From assembly GCA_036850595.1 (NCBI GenBank), contig CM072160.1, forward strand, positions 18,021,906-18,085,905: a stretch of 64,000 nucleotides of DNA, given 5' to 3'. How positions within the stretch are numbered: position 1 is the stretch's first letter; every line of letters starts with the position of its first letter. The position numbers were made by a program, and so were the translations under genes. Shown in pieces: positions 20,099 through 27,782 of the stretch. The stretch is from Rhyacichthys aspro (Eukaryota > Chordata > Actinopteri > Gobiiformes > Rhyacichthyidae). Under the pieces are notes generated by a model. That model was not told where the DNA came from and searched no databases. It worked only from the letters and a program-made list of their open reading frames with translations.

Positions 20099-20268
20099 GC
20101 TAATCTTATTTTTTTCTTGGAGGCCAATCTTTCCAATTTTTCCTCGTAAAGTTCTCTCACTTTTCTCCCTACACTCCCTAATCTTGAAATCCTTTTATGG
20201 AGTTTAAATTTGGCTCTGGAATCTCCTGATTCACAACCTGACAGATCGGTGTCCCTCTCTGACTCCAT
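19972..20268 (-). CDS. env: Env leader: cytoplasmic N terminus and signal-anchor
   Basis: 98 residues from an ATG at 20268. The first 60 residues are charged and Lys/Arg-rich with no signal peptide. A single strong hydrophobic helix follows at residues 61-83 (AILFGLIVLSAVWVVIVTAY). After that the frame closes at 19972 while the adjacent frame continues as glycosylated ectodomain. A type II start of this kind resembles the spumavirus Env leader peptide, which stays in the membrane and contacts Gag during budding. The one-base offset to the ectodomain frame lies in the 127-nt overlap, which includes an A run. Confidence 0.75.
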   Translation of the reverse strand: MESERDTDLSGCESGDSRAKFKLHKRISRLGSVGRKVRELYEEKLERLASKKKIRLAWKKAILFGLIVLSAVWVVIVTAYLGGEMEKAIGMSGDKSGL

Positions 20269-20301
20269 CTAAAATATAAAGAGGACACCGATTAGTACAC
20301 T

Positions 20302-21405
20302 TTATTCTGTTTTAACCATGATTCTAACCTTCCGCTTCTTCGGGATGGCCGGCATCGCAAAGACGGCCTGCTCGAAGCGGCACCAAGGCTTGGACAGATT
20401 CCTACTTCTTAATTCTGCTTCCCAGATCTCGTCCCACCCTTCCGGTTTAATAGTTGGTGGCCCATCGCAATTTAGGCCTCGAGTTTCCAGAAAGGTCAGC
20501 ATTCTCTCTCGAGTTACCCGGTTCACGGGGTAATAGAGAAGGCTTTTATCGGTGAGACAGGATTCGTCCTGCATTTCCCAGCTAAATCCCATAATGAGGG
20601 TCTCGGGGTTCCCCTCTCCTTCGGAACGCTTTATTATCCTGTGCATCTTTACAAGGCACATCCCGTATTCTCCCTGTCGGCCTAAGGCCCTCTGTGCCCA
20701 ATTAAACTTCTGTTGTTTCACTTCTATGTGCTTTTCAAAATTTTCCAAAATTATCGTTCCCTCAGGATCGGGCCGTGTCCCTGTAGTGATCCAATCATTC
20801 TGTTCCCCACTAGTGGGAAGCCTTGCCCATTTATGTGAGTCTTTTGGTTCTTCCCCTGTTGGCCATAATTCCGATATTATACGGCCAAAGCCTTTAACAG
20901 TTTTAACCAGCTGTTTTTTTCCTTGAATCATCTCTAGGACCCTGGCTTTTATCAAAGTAGGGAATTGATCCTGCAGCTGAGTGTACACCTGGTGCCTGTC
21001 TGTTCCCAGTGTCGTCTCGCGATAGGCCAACACAGATACAGGAATCCTCCCAGAGGAGGGTTGGTCTGTACACGGGACCCATCCCCCCGTCATTATTTTA
21101 CACTGACAGCTATCCGACCGGTGATCACACCTCACTATGTCCCAGGATTGTCCTCTTAGAGGCCAACAAACTTTACAAATAGTTACTTTGAATTTCCCAG
21201 CCAATTCTACTCCTCTGAAGTCCCCATCCTGTTGTGTTGGAGGCAGGACAGGCCTTTCTCTCCTGACCCCCTCCCATAGGGACAGAAAGACTTGATGGTC
21301 ACAAAATACGCAGTGTCCAGGAGTGTAAGACTCCCAGATTGTTTGGGTCCCCGGGGGACCCGGGAATCTTGCCAGCCCTGACTCGCCCGTTGTACGCAGA
21401 GAGGA
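20302..21405 (-). CDS. Retroviral pol-env intergenic ORF: Cys/His-rich with C-terminal nuclear localisation signal
   Basis: It is open for 367 codons from after a TGA at 21408-21406 to the stop at 20304-20302. No ATG occurs in the first 100 codons; a TTG is at 21204. It is therefore read after splicing or continues the small ORF starting at 21538. Metal-binding-like clusters are HCVFCDH near the start, then CKVC (C10, C13 counted from the TTG) and CDH with SCQC (C26, H28, C33, C35). The middle is charged and helical. The end carries PKKRKV (residues 288-293 from the TTG), identical to the SV40 T-antigen nuclear signal. A nuclear regulatory protein is inferred. Its position corresponds to vif of lentiviruses, but there is no evident similarity. 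Confidence 0.65.
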   Translation of the reverse strand, partial: SSLRTTGESGLARFPGPPGTQTIWESYTPGHCVFCDHQVFLSLWEGVRRERPVLPPTQQDGDFRGVELAGKFKVTICKVCWPLRGQSWDIVRCDHRSDSCQCKIMTGGWVPCTDQPSSGRIPVSVLAYRETTLGTDRHQVYTQLQDQFPTLIKARVLEMIQGKKQLVKTVKGFGRIISELWPTGEEPKDSHKWARLPTSGEQNDWITTGTRPDPEGTIILENFEKHIEVKQQKFNWAQRALGRQGEYGMCLVKMHRIIKRSEGEGNPETLIMGFSWEMQDESCLTDKSLLYYPVNRVTRERMLTFLETRGLNCDGPPTIKPEGWDEIWEAELRSRNLSKPWCRFEQAVFAMPAIPKKRKVRIMVKTE

Positions 21406-21538
21406 TCAACAGCCCCCTGGTCAAGTAGCCCCTATCTACTAGAGTTACTGAGTCAGCCTGGCTTTCTCCCCTAGTTACCTTGTCATTGTTCCTGCTCGGC
21501 CCTGTGCCTGAGCTGGTCGGGGTGCACCCTTCGGCCAT
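21299..21538 (-). CDS. Small ORF after pol, possible start of the Cys/His-rich protein
   Basis: 79 codons from an ATG at 21538, 24 nt after the pol stop. The sequence is Gly/Ser/Arg-rich without motifs. Its last 35 codons overlap the open frame of the Cys/His-rich ORF with a one-base offset. It may be that protein's true N terminus, a separate small gene, or a chance frame over the displaced end of integrase. Confidence 0.3.
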   Translation of the reverse strand: MAEGCTPTSSGTGPSRNNDKVTRGESQADSVTLVDRGYLTRGLLILSAYNGRVRAGKIPGSPGDPNNLGVLHSWTLRIL

Positions 21539-21600
21539 CCTTTAAATGTATTACGTTTCCTGTTCTAGATGCTATTCGACCCTTTAACTCCTCGGTTTTC
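21483..21600 (-). CDS. pol: Displaced C-terminal tail of integrase
   Basis: Near the end of the pol frame (which stops at 21565), the -1 frame stays open to a TGA at 21485-21483. It reads like the last beta-strands of a retroviral integrase: Arg-rich, with HLKDGRRVHPDQLR. This suggests a single-base offset just before the annotated pol stop, near a run of A and G. The true integrase C terminus is then about 30 residues longer than the open frame shows. Confidence 0.6.
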
Positions 21601-24600
21601 CGTCCGGAAGTTCCTTTTTACCCACACCAAATCGTCCTCCTGAAAGACAGGGGCAATAGGTGCAGAGTTAGTTTTATCGTTTAGCTTTTCTCTACTTAGC
21701 ATCTGATTTAATTTTGTGATGTTAGCCGGGGTCCCCCACTTTTGTCCCATTACTGCTATTAGTTCTTTAGCGTTTCTAATCATCCTTTCGGCCACCCCAT
21801 TAGTGTGGGATTGATATGCTATCGACCATACCGGCGTGACGCCTAGCTCAGAAAGGAATGACAGTACTTTCGCATTTTTAAACTGTTTAGCATTATCCAT
21901 TCTCAGTGACTGAGCCCTAGGCTGTCCTGAAAAAAATAGAGATAAGTGTTTTATTATCTCTGCCCCTGTAACCTTCCACATAGGAAACACCATTGCAGCC
22001 CCTCCAGCATTGTCAGTCACCACCAATATTTTGTCATGTTTTTTGTCTGTCTGCAGATATCCTACATCTGCTGAAAAGTGTAAACCTGGTTCTGTTGTTT
22101 TAATGGGTAGTGCGGTTTTTTCTTGTCTCGGCAGACCGTCTTTTTCTGCACATACGATGCATGCTCGTTTTTGTTTTGCAAACTCTTGTCTGTAGCTGGT
22201 TACCGCAATGTTGTTCTTTTTCAAATAACGCTTGCATCTTTCCTGCCCAGCATGGCCCAAAGCCTCGTGTAGGGCCTTTAAAAACTGTCTAGTTTCAGCT
22301 GTCGGCACATCGTAACCTGTCGTGGCTTTCCATGCAGCTGGTAAGAAACACAGCGCATTTCCTGTTACAAAAGCCACACGGCCCTGCGCGATTCTGTCTA
22401 CTTCATCATTTCTCAAAGCGTCTGTGCTGGTTGATGCGGTGTGGCTGTTAATGTGTTCTACTTTTAATTTCTTTCCCTGAAGCAGCTGTGCTATTACTGT
22501 CCATTTATCTTTATGGGCTAAATCTTTTCCTTTATAATTCTGATAGTCAGTTTGTTGCCAAATCTTAAGGTCTTGCAACAGACCTTGATACACATACATG
22601 CTATCTGTGATCATCCGTGCTCGTCTGATCTTTCTTTTATCCATGAAAGCTAGGGCTTCCAAAGCCGCCTGTACTTCCGTGGTTTGGGCTGTTCCTTCAG
22701 TGTAACCTGAATCTTCCCATATCTTTTTCCCTTTGTAGTAGGCCATGAAGGCCCATTTTCCTTTTTCATCTCTTGTAGTTTTAGAGCCATCTGTATAGAT
22801 TTCCCAATCATAGTGCTCTGGCACTGGGTCCTGCTCCGGCTTTGAAGGGGTTTTCTTTTTGTTGTTCGAAAAGCACCAAAGGGGGTTTGTGAGCATCATT
22901 TCCCATTTTTGCCAGCGGGATATTTGTGCTCGGGCTGTTTCCATAGTTCCTTTTGACAGTCCTTTTATTATTTCCTGGTTCGTCTTTACATATACAGGCA
23001 CTTCTCCTTCGTATCTGATAGTGGATTTGAACACTCGAAATAGAAGCTCAAGCTCCCTCTCTAAGTCTGTGTATTTGGTTTCTGTAGGTGTCCATGCAAC
23101 GGATAGGATCATAAATGGTTTAGCCTTTGGACCTTCCTTCAAGAAGGCAGTTCCTCCTTCTTCATCACAGATAGTGTGGACATAAATTGGCTGTCCTTCC
23201 CTTCTGAGGTCAAGCTCTTGGGAGGTTTCTCTGCAATGCTGCATGACCCTTTTGTACTGCATTTTTTGTTCATCGCTTAGTTTAAAGTCTGTAGTTACTA
23301 TTTTTCTTTTTGGTCCGGAAGTGTCCACTTTTCGTACTCCTCTTTTCATTTTATGCAGCGGTGCTACCTTTTGTGCGAACTGAGGTATGTGTGCTGACAC
23401 ATATACCAGTTTGCCCAGAGATTTCTCTAACTCTAGAATTGTTTCTGGGTCTTTTATATTTTCCCAATAATCAGGATCCACGGTTCTTTGTTCCCCTGTT
23501 ATCCTGAATCCTAAATATTTTACCGAAAATTGCCCTATTTCACATTTTTTAAGGCCCAATTTTAGTCCAGCCGAGGTGAGGCGTTCTATTACTTTTGACA
23601 GTAGGTCCAAATGCTCTTCTTCTGTGTCATTACAGAAGTACACATCATCTATGTATATCATTACTGGCAGTCCTGCCAGTATTTCTTCCATAGTTCGCTG
23701 GAAGACATTTGGACTATTTACAAATCCCTGTGGCAGTCTCGTCCAGACATAACCCTGTCTTCCTAACATGAATCCAGTTTTTAGTTGGGAGGTTTCAGTT
23801 AACGGGATGGACCAAAATCCATTTGCTAAATCCAGGCATGTTTTAAACTTTCCTGGTGGTAAATTCCTCAATGAGTGTTGAGGGTTTATTAGGGGCCTTG
23901 TGTCTTTGATTGTGACCCTGTTTAATGCTTTTAGATTATGGACCGGTCGGTAGGTGCCGTCCTTTTTCCCTACCGCTTGTATGGGCATTATAGTAGGTGG
24001 GTTATTTTCTTTTCTAATCACTCCCAATTCCTCCAATTCTGCCATAGTTTTCATTAATTCTTCTAGAGCTGGTTTGGCTATTGGATATTGTTTCTCTGGC
24101 CTCGGCATTCCTCCTTGGATTTCATAGGGTTGCTCAGTTTTTCCTACATCATTTTTGAATTGAGCTGGATTGGCCCGATCAATGATGGCTTTAAGCCTTT
24201 TCTTATTGGTTAGGTCTGTTTGTTGCAAAATTTCCTGCTTTTGGGCCTCTACGTTGTAGGCATTTATGTAACCTGCGGATCCTTCTAAATCGTTTATTTT
24301 GTTAGCTTTTGAAAGGTCATGAATCCCTAGTAGCGCTTTCGGGCCAGGGATTCCCTTGATCCCATGTTTTTTAGTCATGAATAACACGTCTCTATCTCCA
24401 TTTGCTAATATTACTTTAACTTTCTCGTCTTGTATTTTCCCGTTTTTATGTATTGTAAAATCTGAACCTGTGTCAATTTGATACTCCTCTCGTATTTTTC
24501 CTACAGTGGCAAAAATTTTTCCTTGTTTTTCATATGCCACTGCCTGGATTTTCTCTATTACTGTTTTTTCTGCTGGTTGACTGAATTCTTCTTTTTCCAT

Positions 24601-24684
24601 TCGTCTCTTTTCTTGTTGAGTTCGTCTCTTTCTTCTTTTGACATTTCGTTCCATCTTTCCTTGGAGACATAAGGAAACGGTTCT
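21565..24684 (-). CDS. pol: Pro-Pol: protease, reverse transcriptase, RNase H, integrase
   Basis: The frame opens at 24684 and overlaps gag by about 127 nt in the -1 frame; ATG 24654 is only the first Met. Numbering from it, the protease active site DTGS is 61-64. RT spans about 170-420 with LPQGFVNSP and catalytic YIDD (334-337). RNase H has D622, E660, D684 and D750/753. Integrase has a zinc motif H796, H801, C832, C835 and a catalytic triad D863, D920, E956 with exactly 35 residues between the last two. All catalytic residues are present and there is no internal stop, so enzymes could be active. No dUTPase is seen. The last about 30 residues appear displaced by one base. Expression is probably as Gag-Pol by -1 frameshifting, although no perfect slippery heptamer in the gag frame was found (A runs near 24565 and 24600). 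Confidence 0.93.
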   Translation of the reverse strand, partial: RTVSLCLQGKMERNVKRRKRRTQQEKRRMEKEEFSQPAEKTVIEKIQAVAYEKQGKIFATVGKIREEYQIDTGSDFTIHKNGKIQDEKVKVILANGDRDVLFMTKKHGIKGIPGPKALLGIHDLSKANKINDLEGSAGYINAYNVEAQKQEILQQTDLTNKKRLKAIIDRANPAQFKNDVGKTEQPYEIQGGMPRPEKQYPIAKPALEELMKTMAELEELGVIRKENNPPTIMPIQAVGKKDGTYRPVHNLKALNRVTIKDTRPLINPQHSLRNLPPGKFKTCLDLANGFWSIPLTETSQLKTGFMLGRQGYVWTRLPQGFVNSPNVFQRTMEEILAGLPVMIYIDDVYFCNDTEEEHLDLLSKVIERLTSAGLKLGLKKCEIGQFSVKYLGFRITGEQRTVDPDYWENIKDPETILELEKSLGKLVYVSAHIPQFAQKVAPLHKMKRGVRKVDTSGPKRKIVTTDFKLSDEQKMQYKRVMQHCRETSQELDLRREGQPIYVHTICDEEGGTAFLKEGPKAKPFMILSVAWTPTETKYTDLERELELLFRVFKSTIRYEGEVPVYVKTNQEIIKGLSKGTMETARAQISRWQKWEMMLTNPLWCFSNNKKKTPSKPEQDPVPEHYDWEIYTDGSKTTRDEKGKWAFMAYYKGKKIWEDSGYTEGTAQTTEVQAALEALAFMDKRKIRRARMITDSMYVYQGLLQDLKIWQQTDYQNYKGKDLAHKDKWTVIAQLLQGKKLKVEHINSHTASTSTDALRNDEVDRIAQGRVAFVTGNALCFLPAAWKATTGYDVPTAETRQFLKALHEALGHAGQERCKRYLKKNNIAVTSYRQEFAKQKRACIVCAEKDGLPRQEKTALPIKTTEPGLHFSADVGYLQTDKKHDKILVVTDNAGGAAMVFPMWKVTGAEIIKHLSLFFSGQPRAQSLRMDNAKQFKNAKVLSFLSELGVTPVWSIAYQSHTNGVAERMIRNAKELIAVMGQKWGTPANITKLNQMLSREKLNDKTNSAPIAPVFQEDDLVWVKRNFRTENRGVKGSNSI

Positions 24685-25433
24685 TTAGGGGGGTTTTGTC
24701 CGACTGAACGTGTCCCCCTCCTATTTTCTGGTCTAAAGTCTCTTCTTAGGATTGCCCCTGTGGACTGCCTAGTTACTGGGGGGTCTCTTGATGGAGGGGG
24801 TCCTTTCTTTCCCTGAAGGATTCTTCTCCGATCGAAAACAACCATTTCTCTTTTTTGCTCATCTTTACCCATGGAGTCCCATCTTGTGGCCAGAGCTGTA
24901 GCGTTAACTTCTACTAAAAATCTCTCCTGCTGCTCTTGTGACACCCCTTTCTCTGTGAAAGTGGTCATTGCAGACAGGAGTGTGGTTTTTCCTGAAAGGA
25001 CCTGTCCCACCAATTTTTTACGTATTTCACCTGTTCTGGATTCTCCAGGTGTCCGAGGGATTTGCTCTACCAGGGACCTAATGGTGGACCCTCGTGGAGT
25101 GCTGACCTGATTTTTCAGGGCCAACAGGCTACATACGGTGGCATTGTCACAGATCCCTGCTGGGAGGTTACTCTCCATCAGGGCCTGCCAGTATTCTGCA
25201 TCTGTTTGATCTGGTTTTTTGCTGGGCATAAGCTTCACTGTCTCCAGCATTTCGGGGGACAGGGCTCCATCTGCTGGCCACCGGGTGGAAGGTCCTGGTG
25301 TGGACATTCCCCACATAGTGTTATCTCCTACTACTGTACTGTTTTGGGGCATTATAAACTCTACCCTTGGGGTAGATGTTTCTGGGGGATGTGAGACATC
25401 GGGGTGCTCTTGTCTCATCCTGGTGGTGTCTTT
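24558..25433 (-). CDS. gag: Gag, capsid/nucleocapsid-like part
   Basis: Open from 25433 (after a TAG), with an ATG at 25418, to the stop at 24558; 286 residues from the ATG. The middle is predicted helical (EYWQALMESN, LLALKNQV, EIRKKLVGQVLSG, QEQQERFLVEV), as expected for capsid. The end is strongly basic (RRRILQGKK, RPENRRGTR, DELNKKRDEWKKK) and should bind RNA. No CCHC zinc knuckle is present, and I see no major homology region. Lack of both is typical of spumaviruses, but no direct similarity was recognised. It is preceded by another gag-region frame with a +1 offset and followed by pol in the -1 frame. Confidence 0.65.
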   Translation of the reverse strand, partial: KDTTRMRQEHPDVSHPPETSTPRVEFIMPQNSTVVGDNTMWGMSTPGPSTRWPADGALSPEMLETVKLMPSKKPDQTDAEYWQALMESNLPAGICDNATVCSLLALKNQVSTPRGSTIRSLVEQIPRTPGESRTGEIRKKLVGQVLSGKTTLLSAMTTFTEKGVSQEQQERFLVEVNATALATRWDSMGKDEQKREMVVFDRRRILQGKKGPPPSRDPPVTRQSTGAILRRDFRPENRRGTRSVGQNPPKEPFPYVSKERWNEMSKEERDELNKKRDEWKKKNSVNQQKKQ

Positions 25434-25875
25434 CTACGGACTTATCTCTTTTAAAACACCCTTGTTTATAAAAATCATATCCCTGCTGAAGGTAGGCCTC
25501 TTTGAATGGCCTTGTGAGGTTTCTTTGTTGCAGTACTTCGGCCGCGGTGGGCCCGTATTCTGCACCAAACCTTTCTGGGGCTGGGATATCATACCAGGGA
25601 ATGTCGTCGTAGGCATTGTCTTGGTATTCTGGGGCATTTACGCAGTCCAAAAGGGGAGCATAGTCGCCATATCCGGGATGTTTTGCCACTGGGGGCCTAC
25701 AGGGCGGCGCTCTAGGATTTATTTTCCTTTGAGTAATGGGCTGCGCGGCGGTCCCTTGTTCTAGTAATGTAACCAGCTTCTCCTTCCTCCCTTCTCTGGC
25801 CCTGCCTTGCTCTTTGTCTTCTAGGGGGTGGAGCTTCCTGCTCTTCCTGCTCACTCTCACTCTCTTCCTGTTCAT
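25321..25875 (-). CDS. gag: Gag-region ORF linking ORF1 and the capsid-like part
   Basis: 184 codons from an ATG at 25875. It overlaps ORF1 (25712-25875) and the capsid-like frame (25321-25433), each with a +1 offset. The part outside the overlaps (about 25434-25711) is Pro/Tyr/Asp-rich (PWYDIPAPERFG) with DYAPLL, a possible YxxL-type late-domain motif, and GPTAAEV. It looks like the linker or matrix-to-capsid region of one long Gag whose frame is broken twice by single bases. Three separate proteins are less likely because neither overlap shows independent start signals. Confidence 0.55.
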   Translation of the reverse strand: MNRKRVRVSRKSRKLHPLEDKEQGRAREGRKEKLVTLLEQGTAAQPITQRKINPRAPPCRPPVAKHPGYGDYAPLLDCVNAPEYQDNAYDDIPWYDIPAPERFGAEYGPTAAEVLQQRNLTRPFKEAYLQQGYDFYKQGCFKRDKSVERHHQDETRAPRCLTSPRNIYPKGRVYNAPKQYSSRR

Positions 25876-27292
25876 ATTTCTGTCTCAGTAAGTCCGCTAT
25901 CCGCTGTTGGGAGGGGTGGTTTGGCAGGACTATTACTAATGATTTAAGGAGAGTTTTTCCCAGCGGGAATGGAAGGAGCAGATTTTCAGCTATTTGAAGG
26001 TCAGTTATGCCATGCAGCCCTGTTGAGTCTGTCATCACGAATGTCAACTGTCTCAATTCATCCCTCTTTGCTTTCTGAGATATTTCCTGACTCATGGTTT
26101 TCCAGGGCCATCTTTTGGGTCCCTTTGGATCGCTAAGGATCCAGAACTCGACCTGTCGTCTATCAGTAGCTGCTATCCAGATCCTTTTTTCCAACCTAGC
26201 TTCTCTCAGTCCTCCTTTTGCCTGCCTACCGCTTATTTGTTGTAGCGGAACTACATCCGCTTCACCGTGTTCCATTCCTTTGGCAACATACACCATGCTG
26301 CCCGTATTGCCATTCCAGGCTTCTTTAGTCATGACTAGAATTTTACACTGCCCTGCATTTATCTCATCTTCAGGGTCAGGGGGGTTCAGGTAATCTGGTT
26401 CGGAACCTTCATCCGATCCTGGCTGTGGCGGGGGGTCATCCCCCTGCTCGCTTGTGGGGGAAGGTGGTGGAGGCCTGTGAGGTGCTCTGTTAGGATTGTC
26501 AGGATTTTTTAGGTCCCTATGCCTTCGGCTTATTATTTCGTCCAAATAATTGCAGTATGTGGTCAGTTGGTGTCTCCGGAGGAACACCAGTATTACAGGC
26601 TGTCTAGGTCTTTCCCTGACATGATGCAAAATTGCTTTAGCCACTGCCACGTATGAACAGTAGTCCGTATATCCGTATAAACCGTTGCCAAACGGGGTGA
26701 GGAAGACAACGTTTTCTTGTGCCTGGCTGAGCCCTTCCGCTATGGCGGAACGCAAGTAGGCTATTTTACGACCTCGAGGGGTCTGAGGGTCGGGGAATCG
26801 GTCTGCATGAGCGGTGTAGGCCACGTGGTGCACTACTTGCAGTTCCTCTCGGCCCTCCCTGCCTGTTTCCTGCCTGGCTGATTCTAAATCCAGGAGAACG
26901 CCGTCCAATGGCCCTCGCGAGAGGCCATATCTTCTGTCTAGGGCAGCGGCGACGCCCCCTCCGTGATGGAGCCTATGATTGGCCGGGTTAACGGCGGCCT
27001 TCGTGCCGTCTCCTGCTATTGAGAAATCTACTGTTTCTAGATCAGCTACCCACATGACAAAACCTTGGTGAGAGAACACTTCCGGCAGCGTAAAGGCTGC
27101 CCCCGCTGGGGTTTGGCCTTGAGGCTGGTTTGGAGGCAATGGCGCGTTTGGTTCTACAGGTGGTGCGTATGGGTCCGGTCGGGGATTTACGGATCCTCCC
27201 CATAGCGACCCTGGGTTTGACCTGACGTCTAATTCGTCCCTTAGACGTCTTCGTCTGGCTAACTCATCCATTAGTTGTTGAGTAAGCTCCAT
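25712..27292 (-). CDS. ORF1: macro-domain protein (N-terminal Gag extension or leader protein)
   Basis: 526 residues from an ATG at 27292, the first gene after the leader. There is a Pro-rich start and no Gly-2 for myristoylation. Residues about 75-255 form a macro domain: NPAN (102-105) and GGG (111-113) make the ADP-ribose pocket, a VVHHVAYT strand follows, then FGNGLYGY (201-208) for the second phosphate loop, and a final VILVF strand. A Pro/acidic linker (260-312) follows. Residues about 315-472 look like a second, degenerate macro fold with STGLHGI (423-429) and a LVIVLPN strand. The C terminus is Glu- then Arg-rich. Macro domains bind or remove ADP-ribose, and in alphaviruses and coronaviruses they oppose PARP-based defence; that role here is inference. 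I know of no described retrovirus with this domain. Confidence 0.85.
   Translation of the reverse strand: MELTQQLMDELARRRRLRDELDVRSNPGSLWGGSVNPRPDPYAPPVEPNAPLPPNQPQGQTPAGAAFTLPEVFSHQGFVMWVADLETVDFSIAGDGTKAAVNPANHRLHHGGGVAAALDRRYGLSRGPLDGVLLDLESARQETGREGREELQVVHHVAYTAHADRFPDPQTPRGRKIAYLRSAIAEGLSQAQENVVFLTPFGNGLYGYTDYCSYVAVAKAILHHVRERPRQPVILVFLRRHQLTTYCNYLDEIISRRHRDLKNPDNPNRAPHRPPPPSPTSEQGDDPPPQPGSDEGSEPDYLNPPDPEDEINAGQCKILVMTKEAWNGNTGSMVYVAKGMEHGEADVVPLQQISGRQAKGGLREARLEKRIWIAATDRRQVEFWILSDPKGPKRWPWKTMSQEISQKAKRDELRQLTFVMTDSTGLHGITDLQIAENLLLPFPLGKTLLKSLVIVLPNHPSQQRIADLLRQKYEQEESESEQEEQEAPPPRRQRARQGQRREEGEAGYITRTRDRRAAHYSKENKS
26528..27070 (-). other. Macro (ADP-ribose-binding) domain within ORF1
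   Basis: Residues about 75-255 of ORF1. It has the order of landmarks expected for the family: an Asn-rich loop followed by a triple-Gly loop, a central strand with His, a long helix (LRSAIAEGLSQAQ), a strand, the Gly-rich phosphate loop with the aromatic Tyr, a helix, and a last strand. The loop residues needed for ligand binding appear intact. Confidence 0.87.
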
Positions 27293-27764
27293 GCTGTTAT
27301 AGTCTATGTTGACTCCTACTCGATTTTAGTGATATATCTCGTTATCGGCTAATTCCTGAAGTACGGTACTTCAGGGTTTTTAAGTATTACCTCGGTTGTC
27401 CAGGCGCTCCCTGGGCAGTAATACTTGTGCGCGCGTTTCACCGACCTTTTCTGACCGTCCTCGGTTTTTGAGATTCTCTATCAGTAGTCTTTTGATTATC
27501 TTCCGCTGGCTCGCTCTTTCTTGTTTTGGAACGCTTTTCTAGTTCGATAAATACTTCTTTGTTTTATAAGAGAGCTTTTCTACTTTTAGATAACAGTTCT
27601 TAGTTCAATATTAGATTGTTCCGGCGGAAGTTTACAGATCCTCAGAACCGTCGTCCTGCGACAATCTGCTTCTTATTTACTTTGGTTGAAAACTTCTTTA
27701 GGGTTATATATAGTTTTGGTTATAGTAAAAGGTTTCTTTCTGAGAATTAAATCTTTTTACCAAT
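27293..27764 (-). other. Proviral 5' leader with candidate splice donor
   Basis: 472 nt lie between the primer site and the ORF1 ATG, rich in T on the genomic RNA sense in parts. A reasonable splice donor GAG|GTAATA has its GT at 27390-27389. It could feed the env and accessory mRNAs. Packaging and dimer signals are expected here but cannot be read from sequence alone. Confidence 0.5.
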
Positions 27765-27782
27765 GTCCCTGTTCGGGCGCCA
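27765..27782 (-). promoter_or_regulatory. Primer-binding site, tRNA-Lys3 type
   Basis: The minus strand directly after the 5' LTR reads TGGCGCCCGAACAGGGAC, 18 nt complementary to the 3' end of tRNA-Lys3. It abuts the LTR without a spacer. Confidence 0.96.

Noticed and set aside
24558..24684. A perfect X XXY YYZ slippery heptamer for gag-pol frameshifting
   Set aside because: A runs are present (AAAAAAC near the gag stop, GAAAAAG further up), but read in the gag frame neither gives a perfect heptamer, so no site is annotated.
25219..25764. 181-codon plus-strand frame opposite gag
   Set aside because: Antisense to the gag frames. Its hydrophobic stretches arise from complementary codons.
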